Positions 56,830 through 63,792 of a DNA stretch of 64,000 bases are shown here, piece after piece. A program made the translations under genes and the position numbers. The first letter of the stretch is position 1. Every line of letters begins with the position of its first letter. The stretch lies in the IMG/VR virus record IMGVR_UViG_3300047320_000132, positions 1-64,000 of that record. One strand, given 5' to 3'. This DNA is from a virus. A model generated the notes under the pieces. That model was not told where the DNA came from. It did not search any database and saw only the letters and a program-made list of their open reading frames with translations.

Positions 56830-56848
56830 TTGGAAGGGTGAGTTCCAA
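56830..56848 (+). promoter_or_regulatory. Hairpin masking a ribosome site
   Basis: TTGGAA-GGGTGAG-TTCCAA: the ribosome-binding purines are in the loop and the stem ends at the start codon of the next gene, suggesting structure-tuned translation. Confidence 0.4.
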
Positions 56849-57082
56849 ATGAATATGATCAACATTGATGGTCGCCATATTATCGAACAAAACAAACATG
56901 CGAAGTTTGATTCTCGCATGCGTGCAGCGTTCCTGATCGCAGCTCTAGCTTTGACGGGCTACGTGGCAAACCTCTACAACAACCATCTGAGCCTTCCGGA
57001 AAAAGCCGTGTGTGCGGACACGGTTTCCCACCAGAAGTCAGACGATCGCTACTCTGCGTATTACGTCGAGTGCCATCGGTAG
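56849..57082 (+). CDS. Small membrane protein
   Basis: A 77-residue protein with one span near residues 27-43 (AFLIAALALTGYVANLY), a polar N-terminus and a C-terminal part with two Cys (KAVCADT, YVECHR) that could form a periplasmic disulphide. Translation may be regulated by the hairpin before it. Unknown function. Confidence 0.6.
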   Translation: MNMINIDGRHIIEQNKHAKFDSRMRAAFLIAALALTGYVANLYNNHLSLPEKAVCADTVSHQKSDDRYSAYYVECHR

Positions 57083-57099
57083 TCAGTCAGGAGACTGAA

Positions 57100-57246
57100 A
57101 TGATAACGTTTTTCCTTAAAGCGATAATAATCATGTTTTTTGTGATTATCGTCGTCGTGATCTGTGCGTCGATGGTAGTTTCTGCAATCGCCGGTATGTT
57201 CGCCGGTATCTTCGGAAAGAAAGACAAAGACTGCAATAAGTGCTAA
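57100..57246 (+). CDS. 48-aa membrane protein
   Basis: ATG 57,100 follows CAGGAGACTGAA. The protein has one long span (FFLKAIIIMFFVIIVVVICA, residues 4-23), then a second hydrophobic stretch (SAIAGMFAGIFG) and a charged tail with two Cys (KKDKDCNKC). Followed directly by a terminator. Function unknown. Confidence 0.55.
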   Translation: MITFFLKAIIIMFFVIIVVVICASMVVSAIAGMFAGIFGKKDKDCNKC

Positions 57247-57250
57247 AGAG

Positions 57251-57277
57251 ACGCTCCGAAGTTCGGGGCGTTTTTTT
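57251..57277 (+). terminator. Rho-independent terminator
   Basis: ACGCTCCGAA-G-TTCGGGGCGT with one G-T pair, then seven T. Confidence 0.85.
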
Positions 57278-57334
57278 ATCCAGGCTCTTTTTTTAGCTTA
57301 ATAACGAAGTATAGGCTAACCTGGAGATCAAGAG

Positions 57335-57661
57335 ATGGACAAAGTTAAAAGCCCGAAGTACAATAAAATGCCTAGTCAAGTCAGGGTGTTAGGCAAAGTT
57401 TTCAAAATCGTCAAAATGAAGGACGACGAATATGAGGACGCAGATGGTCTTTGTAAAACTGCTGCACAAGAACTACACGTAAGAGAACAGCCTGCGTTGG
57501 CATATAGGCAGGACACTCTCCTACATGAAACCATTCATGCTATAGATGAAACGTTATTTCTTAAAATGACGGAACGACAAGTAAGCAATCTTGCGAGTGT
57601 ACTGTTGGGAGTTTTAAAAGACAATCCTGAATTCACAAAATGGATTTTGCAAGATGAATAA
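57335..57661 (+). CDS. Small HExxH metallopeptidase-like protein
   Basis: A 108-residue protein. LLHETIHAIDETL (residues about 64-76) contains HExxH, the zinc signature of metallopeptidases. The N-terminus (MPSQVRVLGKVFKIVKMKDD) is a beta domain as in phage metallopeptidases. The third zinc ligand is not obvious, though an acidic residue follows the motif. GAGATCAAGAG precedes the ATG. It overlaps the hydrolase gene by 8 bases. Substrate unknown; may cleave a host or phage regulator. Confidence 0.75.
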   Translation: MDKVKSPKYNKMPSQVRVLGKVFKIVKMKDDEYEDADGLCKTAAQELHVREQPALAYRQDTLLHETIHAIDETLFLKMTERQVSNLASVLLGVLKDNPEFTKWILQDE

Positions 57662-58328
57662 CGAAACTAACAATAGACCAGAAATTTGGTTCATACACGG
57701 TGCTAATGCCACGCCACTATCATTTACTCATATTCAAGCCAGTCTGAAGTTGGACGAACGGTTTGAAGGCATGAAGTTTGTAAATGTACGATACGATTGT
57801 CAAGATCCTATCTCCACAACCACAGAAATTATCGCAGAAAATCTCCCTGATAATACGCCTATCTATTTAGTAGGTCACAGTCTAGGCGGTGTACTGGCCG
57901 TAGCTGTGTCTCAACGAGTAAAACACTTTGCTCTTAGCAAGGATATCAGATGTGTAGTCACACTTTCTTCCCCGCTCGGTGGATGTGAAGGCGCTGATTA
58001 TCTGCAATGGATGTTTCCTCATTATCATCTCTTCAAAAATATCTCCACGAAGAATCGAGTAATCAATGATCTCCGTTCCGCAGGTGCAGTAGTCCCTACG
58101 CTTAACTTCGTTACCACTTCCGGTAACAACCCTATTTATCCAGAAGCTAACGACGGTGTTGTAACTGTTAATTCTCAACGTGCATTGAGAGGAGCTAAGA
58201 AGATGGAAGCCCCTTTTAATCATTTCGAAGTTTTGCTAAGCGAGGATATTGCCACTCATATCAAGAATGCAATCTCAAATCCAGAGGCTTTCTTCGGGGT
58301 TCAATTTGATCTCAAGGAAGCTGATTAA
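57654..58328 (+). CDS. Alpha/beta hydrolase (lipase-like)
   Basis: A 224-residue protein with an alpha/beta hydrolase pattern: IWFIHGANATP (oxyanion-loop region), IYLVGHSLGGVLAVAV with nucleophile Ser in GHSLGG, EANDGVVTVNS where the acid residue is expected, and PFNHFEVLLS with the candidate catalytic His near the end. No signal peptide or membrane span, so it acts in the cytoplasm or reaches the envelope at lysis. It overlaps the metallopeptidase-like gene, forming a two-enzyme operon. Confidence 0.82.
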   Translation: MNNETNNRPEIWFIHGANATPLSFTHIQASLKLDERFEGMKFVNVRYDCQDPISTTTEIIAENLPDNTPIYLVGHSLGGVLAVAVSQRVKHFALSKDIRCVVTLSSPLGGCEGADYLQWMFPHYHLFKNISTKNRVINDLRSAGAVVPTLNFVTTSGNNPIYPEANDGVVTVNSQRALRGAKKMEAPFNHFEVLLSEDIATHIKNAISNPEAFFGVQFDLKEAD

Positions 58329-58330
58329 TT

Positions 58331-58339
58331 TGGTATAAG
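58331..58339 (+). promoter_or_regulatory. TGGTATAAG early-type promoter
   Basis: AATTTGGTATAAGCATCTTGTAG, starting 2 bases after the hydrolase stop; 81-base leader before the next gene. Confidence 0.7.
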
Positions 58340-58420
58340 CATCTTGTAGTAAAACACTCATATCGAAAGCCACTTGGCAAGGAAGTCTTAGTAGTATAAG
58401 CTGTTGTTTTTGAGGTAGTT

Positions 58421-58927
58421 ATGGAAGAGATTCACAAGTTGACATCCCGAGGTCTCGAAGAGTACCTCTCTAATGAAAAGTATGTTCAGGCTGAAGATCT
58501 GATCTCAGCTTGTAACGTTAATATCATCGGTTCTGTTTCAGGCGTATTGATTTCTATGTACGAAGTCCGTGGAACGTCTGAAACCCCAGATGAAAGCAGC
58601 ATTCGGAGTGATTTACAGATTATTGTTGAGCACATCGGCATTCTAGCTCACTGCCTTGATGTTGAGCTTCCAGAGTACGATGAACTACAGGAATACTTTG
58701 AAGAAGAAATAAGCGTTGCATTAAGAATGGATGTAACTCTAGCATGCACGAATCTCCTTTACATTAGTTCGAATATCGTACTGGAGTATTTCGCATCGGG
58801 ATTTGATGAAGACAATCCTTTAGATATGGACTTACTAGATGTTGGATTCAGAGATATGCTCGGCTCGGTTATGGGTATTTGCAGTCGTCTCAAATATGAC
58901 TTTACAGATGTAATTGTCCGAGGTTAA
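58421..58927 (+). CDS. Unknown acidic helical protein
   Basis: A 168-residue protein after TTGAGGTAGTT. It is acidic and helical, with DLQIIVEHIGILAHCLDVEL and ISVALRMDVTLACTNLLYIS. An all-alpha pyrophosphohydrolase (MazG-like) fold was considered because of the helical hydrophobic pattern, but the EExxE metal residues are not convincing. Single-gene unit between two early-type promoters. Function unknown. Confidence 0.6.
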   Translation: MEEIHKLTSRGLEEYLSNEKYVQAEDLISACNVNIIGSVSGVLISMYEVRGTSETPDESSIRSDLQIIVEHIGILAHCLDVELPEYDELQEYFEEEISVALRMDVTLACTNLLYISSNIVLEYFASGFDEDNPLDMDLLDVGFRDMLGSVMGICSRLKYDFTDVIVRG

Positions 58928-58943
58928 TTTAGACTTCGGTTTT

Positions 58944-58952
58944 TGGTATAAG
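58944..58952 (+). promoter_or_regulatory. TGGTATAAG early-type promoter
   Basis: TTTTTGGTATAAGAGAATTGAG. The expected start, 6-7 bases downstream, coincides with the first base of the closing stem of the structured leader. Confidence 0.7.
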
Positions 58953-58958
58953 AGAATT

Positions 58959-59068
58959 GAGAAAGACCACTGTCAGGCATTAGGATTCTAGGCACTCACC
59001 CTGCCTTCTCTTAATCGTTGATGTCCACGTAGGCCGCATAACCTCGTGCGCAGATGGCGGTCTTTCTC
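58959..59068 (+). ncRNA. Structured 5' leader, possible riboswitch-like RNA
   Basis: GAGAAAGACC (58,959-58,968) is the exact complement of GGTCTTTCTC (59,059-59,068), enclosing 90 bases. Inner stems: AGGCA/TGCCT (58,975-58,979/59,002-59,006) and CGCA/TGCG (59,035-59,038/59,047-59,050). The 5' strand begins where transcription from the promoter at 58,944 should start and the 3' strand ends 29 bases before the helicase ATG. It could be a ligand-sensing leader, a protein-binding operator, or a stable small RNA. Confidence 0.5.
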
Positions 59069-59097
59069 CTTAATCTCATTAATTCGGTGAAACAGCC

Positions 59098-60723
59098 ATG
59101 CAGGAAAATCAAAGCGATATCCTTTCTTTTTTCCCTCTCAAAACTCCGAGATCAAATCAGAAAGCCGTTCTGCTAGAAGTAGATAACGCATTTAAAGAGG
59201 GTAAGAAGTTCATTATCCTTGAAGCCCCGGTTGGTTCAGGTAAATCCCCTGTAGCCATGACCTTCGCAAGAAAGTTTAGGGACTCTCACATCCTAACTCC
59301 GCAGAAATCTCTGCAAAATCAATACTACGAAGACTTCGAAGAAGACTCTGTCCTGATGAAAGGACGGAATGCTTATCCGTGTACTCGTGGTCGTGGTAAA
59401 CGTATTTATTTGAAGGTTATTAGCGACATTCATAAAGGTCAGGTCAAACAGCCTGCCCGGGGTGAAGATAGCTGTACAACGGCTCCGTGTCGTAATAGTC
59501 AGACTGTGTATAACCTTTGTGTAGAATCGCAAGGCGCTTGTCCGTATACTGCAGCAATTGAAACAGCTCAGCAGCATCACACGGTTATTCACAACATCCA
59601 TTCTTTTATCTTTCAGACAAATTTCAGTGGTAAGTTTGAAAAGCGAAAACTATTGGTTGTTGATGAAGCTCATTTGATTGAAGGCATTATCCGGGAATTC
59701 ATCACCAAGAAAATCACAGTCCGAGGCCTCGTTGAAGCTCTGGATATGCCTGAGGAAGTCAGTGTTGATGCCTGGTGTGATTTATTTGAATCAGAGCGAT
59801 TCCTTCCGGCAATTACGGCTTCAGAAAAAGCGTTGAAGGAAGTAGACGAAACCTACGTAACTGAACAGGATAAGTATCTCGAACAGATTCTAACGTTTCG
59901 TGAAAAGGCTGACTATTACGGTCATGCATTTACTGTGCGTCGTATTCCGAATTACGTAGGTGAGCGTTGTATCAACACCACGTTTGAGTTCATCCCGCAT
60001 AGTGTAGGTAATGCTCCGACGAATCTGATCTTTAACTTTGGTGAACACGTCTTGTTGATGTCAGGTACGATTTACGACAAGACCATGTTCTGTAAAAGCA
60101 TTGGTATTAACCCGGATGATGCATACTTTATCCGTGTTCCGTCGACGTTCCCGTTAAAGACTCGTCCAATTTATTTGAAGCCTGAATATCAGGTCGATAC
60201 TTCGTTTGCAAACTGGGATAGTAACTTCAAGGATATGATTGCGAAAATCAGCAAGATCCTGAAAATCTTCCATGACGTTAAAGGGTTAATCCATGTTCCG
60301 TCCTACCAAGCAGCTGAAGAAATTGCTAGTTGGTTACCGCCCGACCGTGTCATCTGGCATGACAAAACTAATGCGCAAGAGAAACTGCAGGAGTTCTATA
60401 GCTCTACCGAACCTAAGGTCTTTTTATCTCCTGTCTGTCAACAAGGAGTGGACTTCAAGTACGACCGTGCGAGGTTCCAGATCGTACTACGTATCCCGTA
60501 CTTGAACACGTCTGACGAGTATGTGAAGCATGTTGTAGAGAATGATTTTCCGAAGTATAATTATTGGGCTCTACTTACCTTCGGCCAACAGATCGGTCGG
60601 GTTAACCGGGCAGAGGACGACTTTGGGGTAACGTTTCTGATGGACTCTCGTTTCAACAAGTTTATCCAGAAGAATTCAGCGAAGCTTCCGAAGTGGCTTA
60701 AAGACGCATTCATTTACAAGTAG
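59098..60723 (+). CDS. DinG/XPD-type helicase
   Basis: A 541-residue protein. Motif I is LEAPVGSGKSPVAMTF; a four-Cys segment (YPCTRG, EDSCTTAPCR, YNLCVE, GACPY; residues about 99-158) fits the iron-sulphur cluster of XPD/DinG helicases; motif II is LLVVDEAHLIEG; motif III region LLMSGTIYDK; motif V-VI SPVCQQGVDFK and FGQQIGRVNRAEDD. It would unwind DNA 5'-3', possibly R-loops. Long structured leader upstream. Five Cys are visible, so which four bind the cluster is uncertain. Confidence 0.9.
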   Translation: MQENQSDILSFFPLKTPRSNQKAVLLEVDNAFKEGKKFIILEAPVGSGKSPVAMTFARKFRDSHILTPQKSLQNQYYEDFEEDSVLMKGRNAYPCTRGRGKRIYLKVISDIHKGQVKQPARGEDSCTTAPCRNSQTVYNLCVESQGACPYTAAIETAQQHHTVIHNIHSFIFQTNFSGKFEKRKLLVVDEAHLIEGIIREFITKKITVRGLVEALDMPEEVSVDAWCDLFESERFLPAITASEKALKEVDETYVTEQDKYLEQILTFREKADYYGHAFTVRRIPNYVGERCINTTFEFIPHSVGNAPTNLIFNFGEHVLLMSGTIYDKTMFCKSIGINPDDAYFIRVPSTFPLKTRPIYLKPEYQVDTSFANWDSNFKDMIAKISKILKIFHDVKGLIHVPSYQAAEEIASWLPPDRVIWHDKTNAQEKLQEFYSSTEPKVFLSPVCQQGVDFKYDRARFQIVLRIPYLNTSDEYVKHVVENDFPKYNYWALLTFGQQIGRVNRAEDDFGVTFLMDSRFNKFIQKNSAKLPKWLKDAFIYK

Positions 60724-60728
60724 GAACT

Positions 60729-60929
60729 ATGTTTTTCCACATCAACGAAAAGACGCTTAAAGATATTATCGAACAGCAGAAGAAGCGAGAAGAAGCTGCT
60801 GCTAATGCTGAACCGGTAATTGAATATGACGGTCATAAACTTACGTTTGTTGATTTGGCTGACGGATCCGTTATCGTGGATTCTAATCCTCCGCTTGTAA
60901 AAGAATTAAAGGAAAATACAAGCGAGTAG
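60729..60929 (+). CDS. Small unknown protein
   Basis: A 66-residue protein 5 bases after the helicase stop. Its first 30 residues form a charged helix (LKDIIEQQKKREEAAANAEP) and the rest a small beta unit (GHKLTFVDLADGSVIVDSNP). Co-expressed with the helicase. Not recognised. Confidence 0.6.
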   Translation: MFFHINEKTLKDIIEQQKKREEAAANAEPVIEYDGHKLTFVDLADGSVIVDSNPPLVKELKENTSE

Positions 60930-60931
60930 GT

Positions 60932-61210
60932 ATGTACGTAATGTTGGTGATTTATCTAATTACTTTGGCTCTATGCATTTGGTTCGGACCAAAGGTAGTA
61001 GCAGTTATAGAGAAACGTGATGCAAGGGCAGAGGTGGAGAATATCCATGCTATCGCTGCTCTTATACTGGGCTTGATTCCAGCTATGAATATCATGTTTC
61101 TCTTTTTTGGAGCGAAACTCCTTTTTGATGTCGACAAGTTGCTTAAAGCAAATAAATACAATGACATATATGAATTCAATCGAAAACTAAAAGAACTGTT
61201 CGATGAGTAA
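60932..61210 (+). CDS. Small membrane protein, two spans
   Basis: A 92-residue protein with spans near residues 1-20 (MLVIYLITLALCIWFGPKVV) and 40-63 (IAALILGLIPAMNIMFLFFG), joined by a charged loop (EKRDARAEVEN) and ending in a charged helix. It overlaps the deaminase gene by 8 bases. Function unknown. Confidence 0.65.
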   Translation: MYVMLVIYLITLALCIWFGPKVVAVIEKRDARAEVENIHAIAALILGLIPAMNIMFLFFGAKLLFDVDKLLKANKYNDIYEFNRKLKELFDE

Positions 61211-61664
61211 CAATCACGCAAAGCATATGGCTCACGCAAAGTTTATCGGTGAGCTGTATAGTAAAGATACATCAAGTAAGGTCGGTGCCTTAATTCTTGA
61301 TGCACAAAATAAGCCTCTGTCATGGGGCTATAATGGTTTCCCGAGAGGAGCAAATGACAATCCAGAAGATCATCCAGAACGACACGACAGAACAAGAGAA
61401 AAGTACCAGTGGGCCGAACACGCTGAGCGCAATGCTATCTATAGCGCTGCAAGCTCTGGTCACAAGCTCGATGGTAGCAGAATCTATGTTTCCACTTTAC
61501 CTACCTGTGTTGATTGTGCTCGTGCAATAGTCCAGTCTGGTATTAAAGAAGTCTATGTCGAAGCTAAAGTTCTCGATGTAGAACGTTGGAAAGAAAGTTG
61601 GGGCTTGGCTCAAAAGATCTATGCTGAGACAGGCGTTAAAGTGATTCCTATGCAAGATACTTAA
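61203..61664 (+). CDS. dCMP/cytidine deaminase-like enzyme
   Basis: A 153-residue protein with the zinc deaminase signature: AEHAERNAI (HAE, residues about 72-80) and TLPTCVDCARAIVQSG (PxCxxC-type; here TLPTCVDC). An N-terminal SSKVGALILDAQNKPLSWGY segment matches dCMP deaminases. It would convert dCMP to dUMP for thymidylate synthesis. Starts inside the preceding gene's end. Known dCMP deaminases carry the same layout; deoxycytidylate rather than cytidine is the more likely substrate in phage. Confidence 0.85.
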   Translation: MSNNHAKHMAHAKFIGELYSKDTSSKVGALILDAQNKPLSWGYNGFPRGANDNPEDHPERHDRTREKYQWAEHAERNAIYSAASSGHKLDGSRIYVSTLPTCVDCARAIVQSGIKEVYVEAKVLDVERWKESWGLAQKIYAETGVKVIPMQDT

Positions 61665-61665
61665 A

Positions 61666-62274
61666 ATGGACAAACCGCTCCACTACGAAATTCACGTAAC
61701 TGTAAAAACAGATGATGTTAAGAAGTTTATTGAAGAGTGTGGAGCGATTGGCGTAAAGCCTATTGTTCTGGACTTACAATTGCAGGATACGAGTAGTATT
61801 CAGGACGTGATGACATCCTCTAAATTATCAGGGGATGATACAGACGTATGGACCAGGATGAAGGAAATCTCCTGGTACTTACAATCAAAAGGATTTAACG
61901 TTGTTCGAGAGAAGATCGAAACTGTTCCTTGGCATCCGAAAGCGCTTTTACATGGCGAGGATTCGAAAGAGGGTTATTTTGAAACTCACATACCAGTTGT
62001 TGTAAAAGAAGAAGGCGTTGCGTTTCTAAAAGGACTGTCACAGGGTCTCGGATTGCACTGTAGTCGTAACTCGTTTAAAAAGCTTCACAACGGAAACGTT
62101 GTTCAAATGGTTACGTTACGAAAGAGCTGTACTTTAGTAGAATACAGAAGTCATTACGATTGGATTCTGTCCAGCCTTTATAAATACGGATATTCTTTGG
62201 CTAAGGAATCTGAAATTGAATACGCTCTCCACGATTCAAACGTTTCACATGACGCAGCATGGATCGGTTCATAA
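61666..62274 (+). CDS. Conserved-looking unknown protein
   Basis: A 202-residue protein 1 base after the deaminase stop. It has a regular pattern HYEIHVTVKTDDVKKFIEEC, VKIETVPWHP-like (REKIETVPWHPKA), YFETHIPVVV and a conserved-looking end YALHDSNVSHDAAWIGS. Two beta-alpha-beta halves repeat, each starting with a His-x-x-V strand, suggesting a duplicated fold. I recall similar phage/bacterial proteins without a known function. Coupled with the deaminase, so nucleotide metabolism is possible. Confidence 0.65.
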   Translation: MDKPLHYEIHVTVKTDDVKKFIEECGAIGVKPIVLDLQLQDTSSIQDVMTSSKLSGDDTDVWTRMKEISWYLQSKGFNVVREKIETVPWHPKALLHGEDSKEGYFETHIPVVVKEEGVAFLKGLSQGLGLHCSRNSFKKLHNGNVVQMVTLRKSCTLVEYRSHYDWILSSLYKYGYSLAKESEIEYALHDSNVSHDAAWIGS

Positions 62275-62288
62275 TCAATATAGCTTTT

Positions 62289-62297
62289 TGGTATAAG
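62289..62297 (+). promoter_or_regulatory. TGGTATAAG early-type promoter
   Basis: TTTTTGGTATAAGAGTATTGTG, 73 bases before the first ATG of the overlapping gene pair. Confidence 0.7.
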
Positions 62298-62369
62298 AGT
62301 ATTGTGAAGTAGTATTAATCTTAAAATCAATACCTATTTTTTGGCCAAGACCAACTGGAGTCAGAAGTG

Positions 62370-62702
62370 ATGCAAGACCTGTCAATGAAAGAAGGACTGG
62401 AAGAATGTCAAAGCACAAAGAAGAGCCTGACGAAAAGTCTGAAACAAAACCCGAGGCCTTCCATTGGCCATTTCCACGATTTGACTTCGGGAAAAACTCG
62501 GGCAAGGTTTTTTCAGGACCGGGGGCAACCGAGAATTACCGCCGAGATAAAGAAGGCGACAATTCCTCTGCTGGAAGAAATAGCGCTGGAAGAAGTAATG
62601 TCGGAGTTGAATCTTCCGATATCGTGTCTGAACCTCGGAAGAGGCGAGGACGACCACCAAAAAACGCAGGAGTATTGGACGAACCTGGGAATCTACAGGT
62701 AA
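62370..62702 (+). CDS. Small unknown protein overlapping the AT-hook gene
   Basis: A 110-residue frame from ATG 62,370 with CTGGAG 9 bases upstream. Its second half looks like a regular acidic protein (IPLLEEIALEEVMSELNL). It overlaps the AT-hook gene by 298 bases in another frame. Being nearest the promoter with a better ribosome site argues for it; the alternative is that it is a shadow of the AT-hook gene. Function unknown. Confidence 0.4.
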   Translation: MQDLSMKEGLEECQSTKKSLTKSLKQNPRPSIGHFHDLTSGKTRARFFQDRGQPRITAEIKKATIPLLEEIALEEVMSELNLPISCLNLGRGEDDHQKTQEYWTNLGIYR

Positions 62703-62845
62703 GTCAACCGTCTGAAGCTACTACAGTTCAGGCGGCTAAGGAAGTTTCGTCGGAAACTTTAGCCCCTCAAAGCCAACCCCAAAACGGAGAACAGCCTGTC
62801 AAACGCGGACGTGGCAGGCCTCGCAAGATTAAGCCTCTGGATTAG
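62405..62845 (+). CDS. AT-hook DNA-binding protein
   Basis: A 146-residue protein from ATG 62,405. Two AT-hooks are plain: RKRRGRPPKN near residue 78 and VKRGRGRPRKIK near 132. These bind the minor groove of A/T-rich DNA. The rest is polar and low-complexity (SSAGRNSAGRSNVG; PSEATTVQAAKEVS), as in disordered architectural proteins. It may organise phage DNA or affect host transcription. Overlaps the ORF at 62,370. Confidence 0.75.
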   Translation: MSKHKEEPDEKSETKPEAFHWPFPRFDFGKNSGKVFSGPGATENYRRDKEGDNSSAGRNSAGRSNVGVESSDIVSEPRKRRGRPPKNAGVLDEPGNLQVSQPSEATTVQAAKEVSSETLAPQSQPQNGEQPVKRGRGRPRKIKPLD

Positions 62846-62858
62846 ACTGAAAGAGATT

Positions 62859-62930
62859 ATGGGTTTTATCGTAGGTAGAGACAACATGCCTTGGAACTGG
62901 GACTGCTGGCCGGTACCCCCGACGAAGTAA
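62859..62930 (+). CDS. Possible 23-aa peptide
   Basis: ATG 62,859 after GAAAGAGATT opens 23 codons beginning MGFIVGRDNMPWNWDCWPVP to TAA at 62,928-62,930, abutting the end of the convergent sigma gene. It is tryptophan- and proline-rich. Only a modest ribosome site supports it. Confidence 0.3.
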   Translation: MGFIVGRDNMPWNWDCWPVPPTK

Positions 62931-63716
62931 TTACTTTCCGGGAACCAGCTTTTCCTTAAGCATCTCCATTGCTTCTCGTTTATAAGCACGTAGTTGATCT
63001 TTGGAGATGTTAAGGTTTGATGCCATCTCCGCATGAGTTTTTTCTTCACCGTCTTTGACTCCATAGGCCATGAGGACGATTTCTTTGTGCGGGCTAGGCA
63101 GTTCATCGATCATATGATGAATACGCTCTTTGTCAATTCGGCTCTCTACTTCTGTCCCAATTGGGTCAATCTCAAATTCAGGTCCGTCTGAACCCATATC
63201 TTCTATGTAGTATGTAAGGAATTTCGATTCGGAAAGTTCCCTGAGGTCTTTATCTGAGACGTCGGGGAACTCCTGTTTCAAGTCTTCGAAAGAGCACTTG
63301 TCAGGATTGGCTTCCATGTATTTCTGAATGCGTTGTCCGAGCTGTTGCCTCCAAATAGGAAGAGACACAATGCGAACCTTTGACATTGCATAAAGGATTC
63401 TTTGATTTACCCACCACCCGCTGTAGCTCAAAAATCTAACCTCTGTCGTGGGTTTATATTTTTCAAATCCTACAAGCAGGCCTTCATTCGCAGCGCCGAT
63501 CAACTCTTCAAATAAGTAGAGGTCTCCTTTACTAAAATATTTTGCTTGTTTGAAAGCAAAACGTAAGTTACTTTGAATAATTCTATTTTTAATAGCTTCT
63601 TTTTTAGCCTTAGAAATAGCTGGATCATAGTATTCTAAAAACAAATCATATTCTTCTTCGCGGTTAAGAAGGGGTTGCGAGCAAATGCTCTCATAATATT
63701 TGGATAAATCTGTCAT
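62931..63716 (-). CDS. Sigma-70-family RNA polymerase sigma factor
   Basis: A 261-residue protein from ATG 63,716 (MTDLSKYYESICSQPLLNRE), chosen because it starts the conserved domain; earlier in-frame starts add a hydrophobic stretch. Region 2: NRIIQSNLRFAFKQAKYF, FEELIGAANEGLLVGFEKYK (2.2, core binding) and SYSGWWVNQRILYAM (2.3-2.4, -10 recognition). Region 4: SPHKEIVLMAYGVKDGEEKT and MASNLNISKDQLRAYKREAM (helix-turn-helix). Region 1.1 is absent, as in alternative sigmas. It could direct host or phage RNAP to one of the two promoter classes. Which class is unknown. Confidence 0.88.
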   Translation of the reverse strand: MTDLSKYYESICSQPLLNREEEYDLFLEYYDPAISKAKKEAIKNRIIQSNLRFAFKQAKYFSKGDLYLFEELIGAANEGLLVGFEKYKPTTEVRFLSYSGWWVNQRILYAMSKVRIVSLPIWRQQLGQRIQKYMEANPDKCSFEDLKQEFPDVSDKDLRELSESKFLTYYIEDMGSDGPEFEIDPIGTEVESRIDKERIHHMIDELPSPHKEIVLMAYGVKDGEEKTHAEMASNLNISKDQLRAYKREAMEMLKEKLVPGK

Positions 63717-63759
63717 GGTTTCCGTTGAGACCTTGCGTCTCCTATGGAGGTAATGTATC

Positions 63760-63792
63760 ATGAGGAACGTTAATAAAGCAAGAGTAATGTAA
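63760..63792 (+). CDS. 10-codon leader peptide
   Basis: ATG 63,760 lies 8 bases after GGAGG and encodes MRNVNKARVM, stopping at TAA (63,790-63,792) one base before the next ATG. The main gene has no ribosome site of its own, so translation may be coupled through this tiny frame. Confidence 0.4.
   Translation: MRNVNKARVM

Noticed and set aside
58421-58927. MazG-like pyrophosphohydrolase
   Set aside because: The metal-binding EExxE pattern is not clear.
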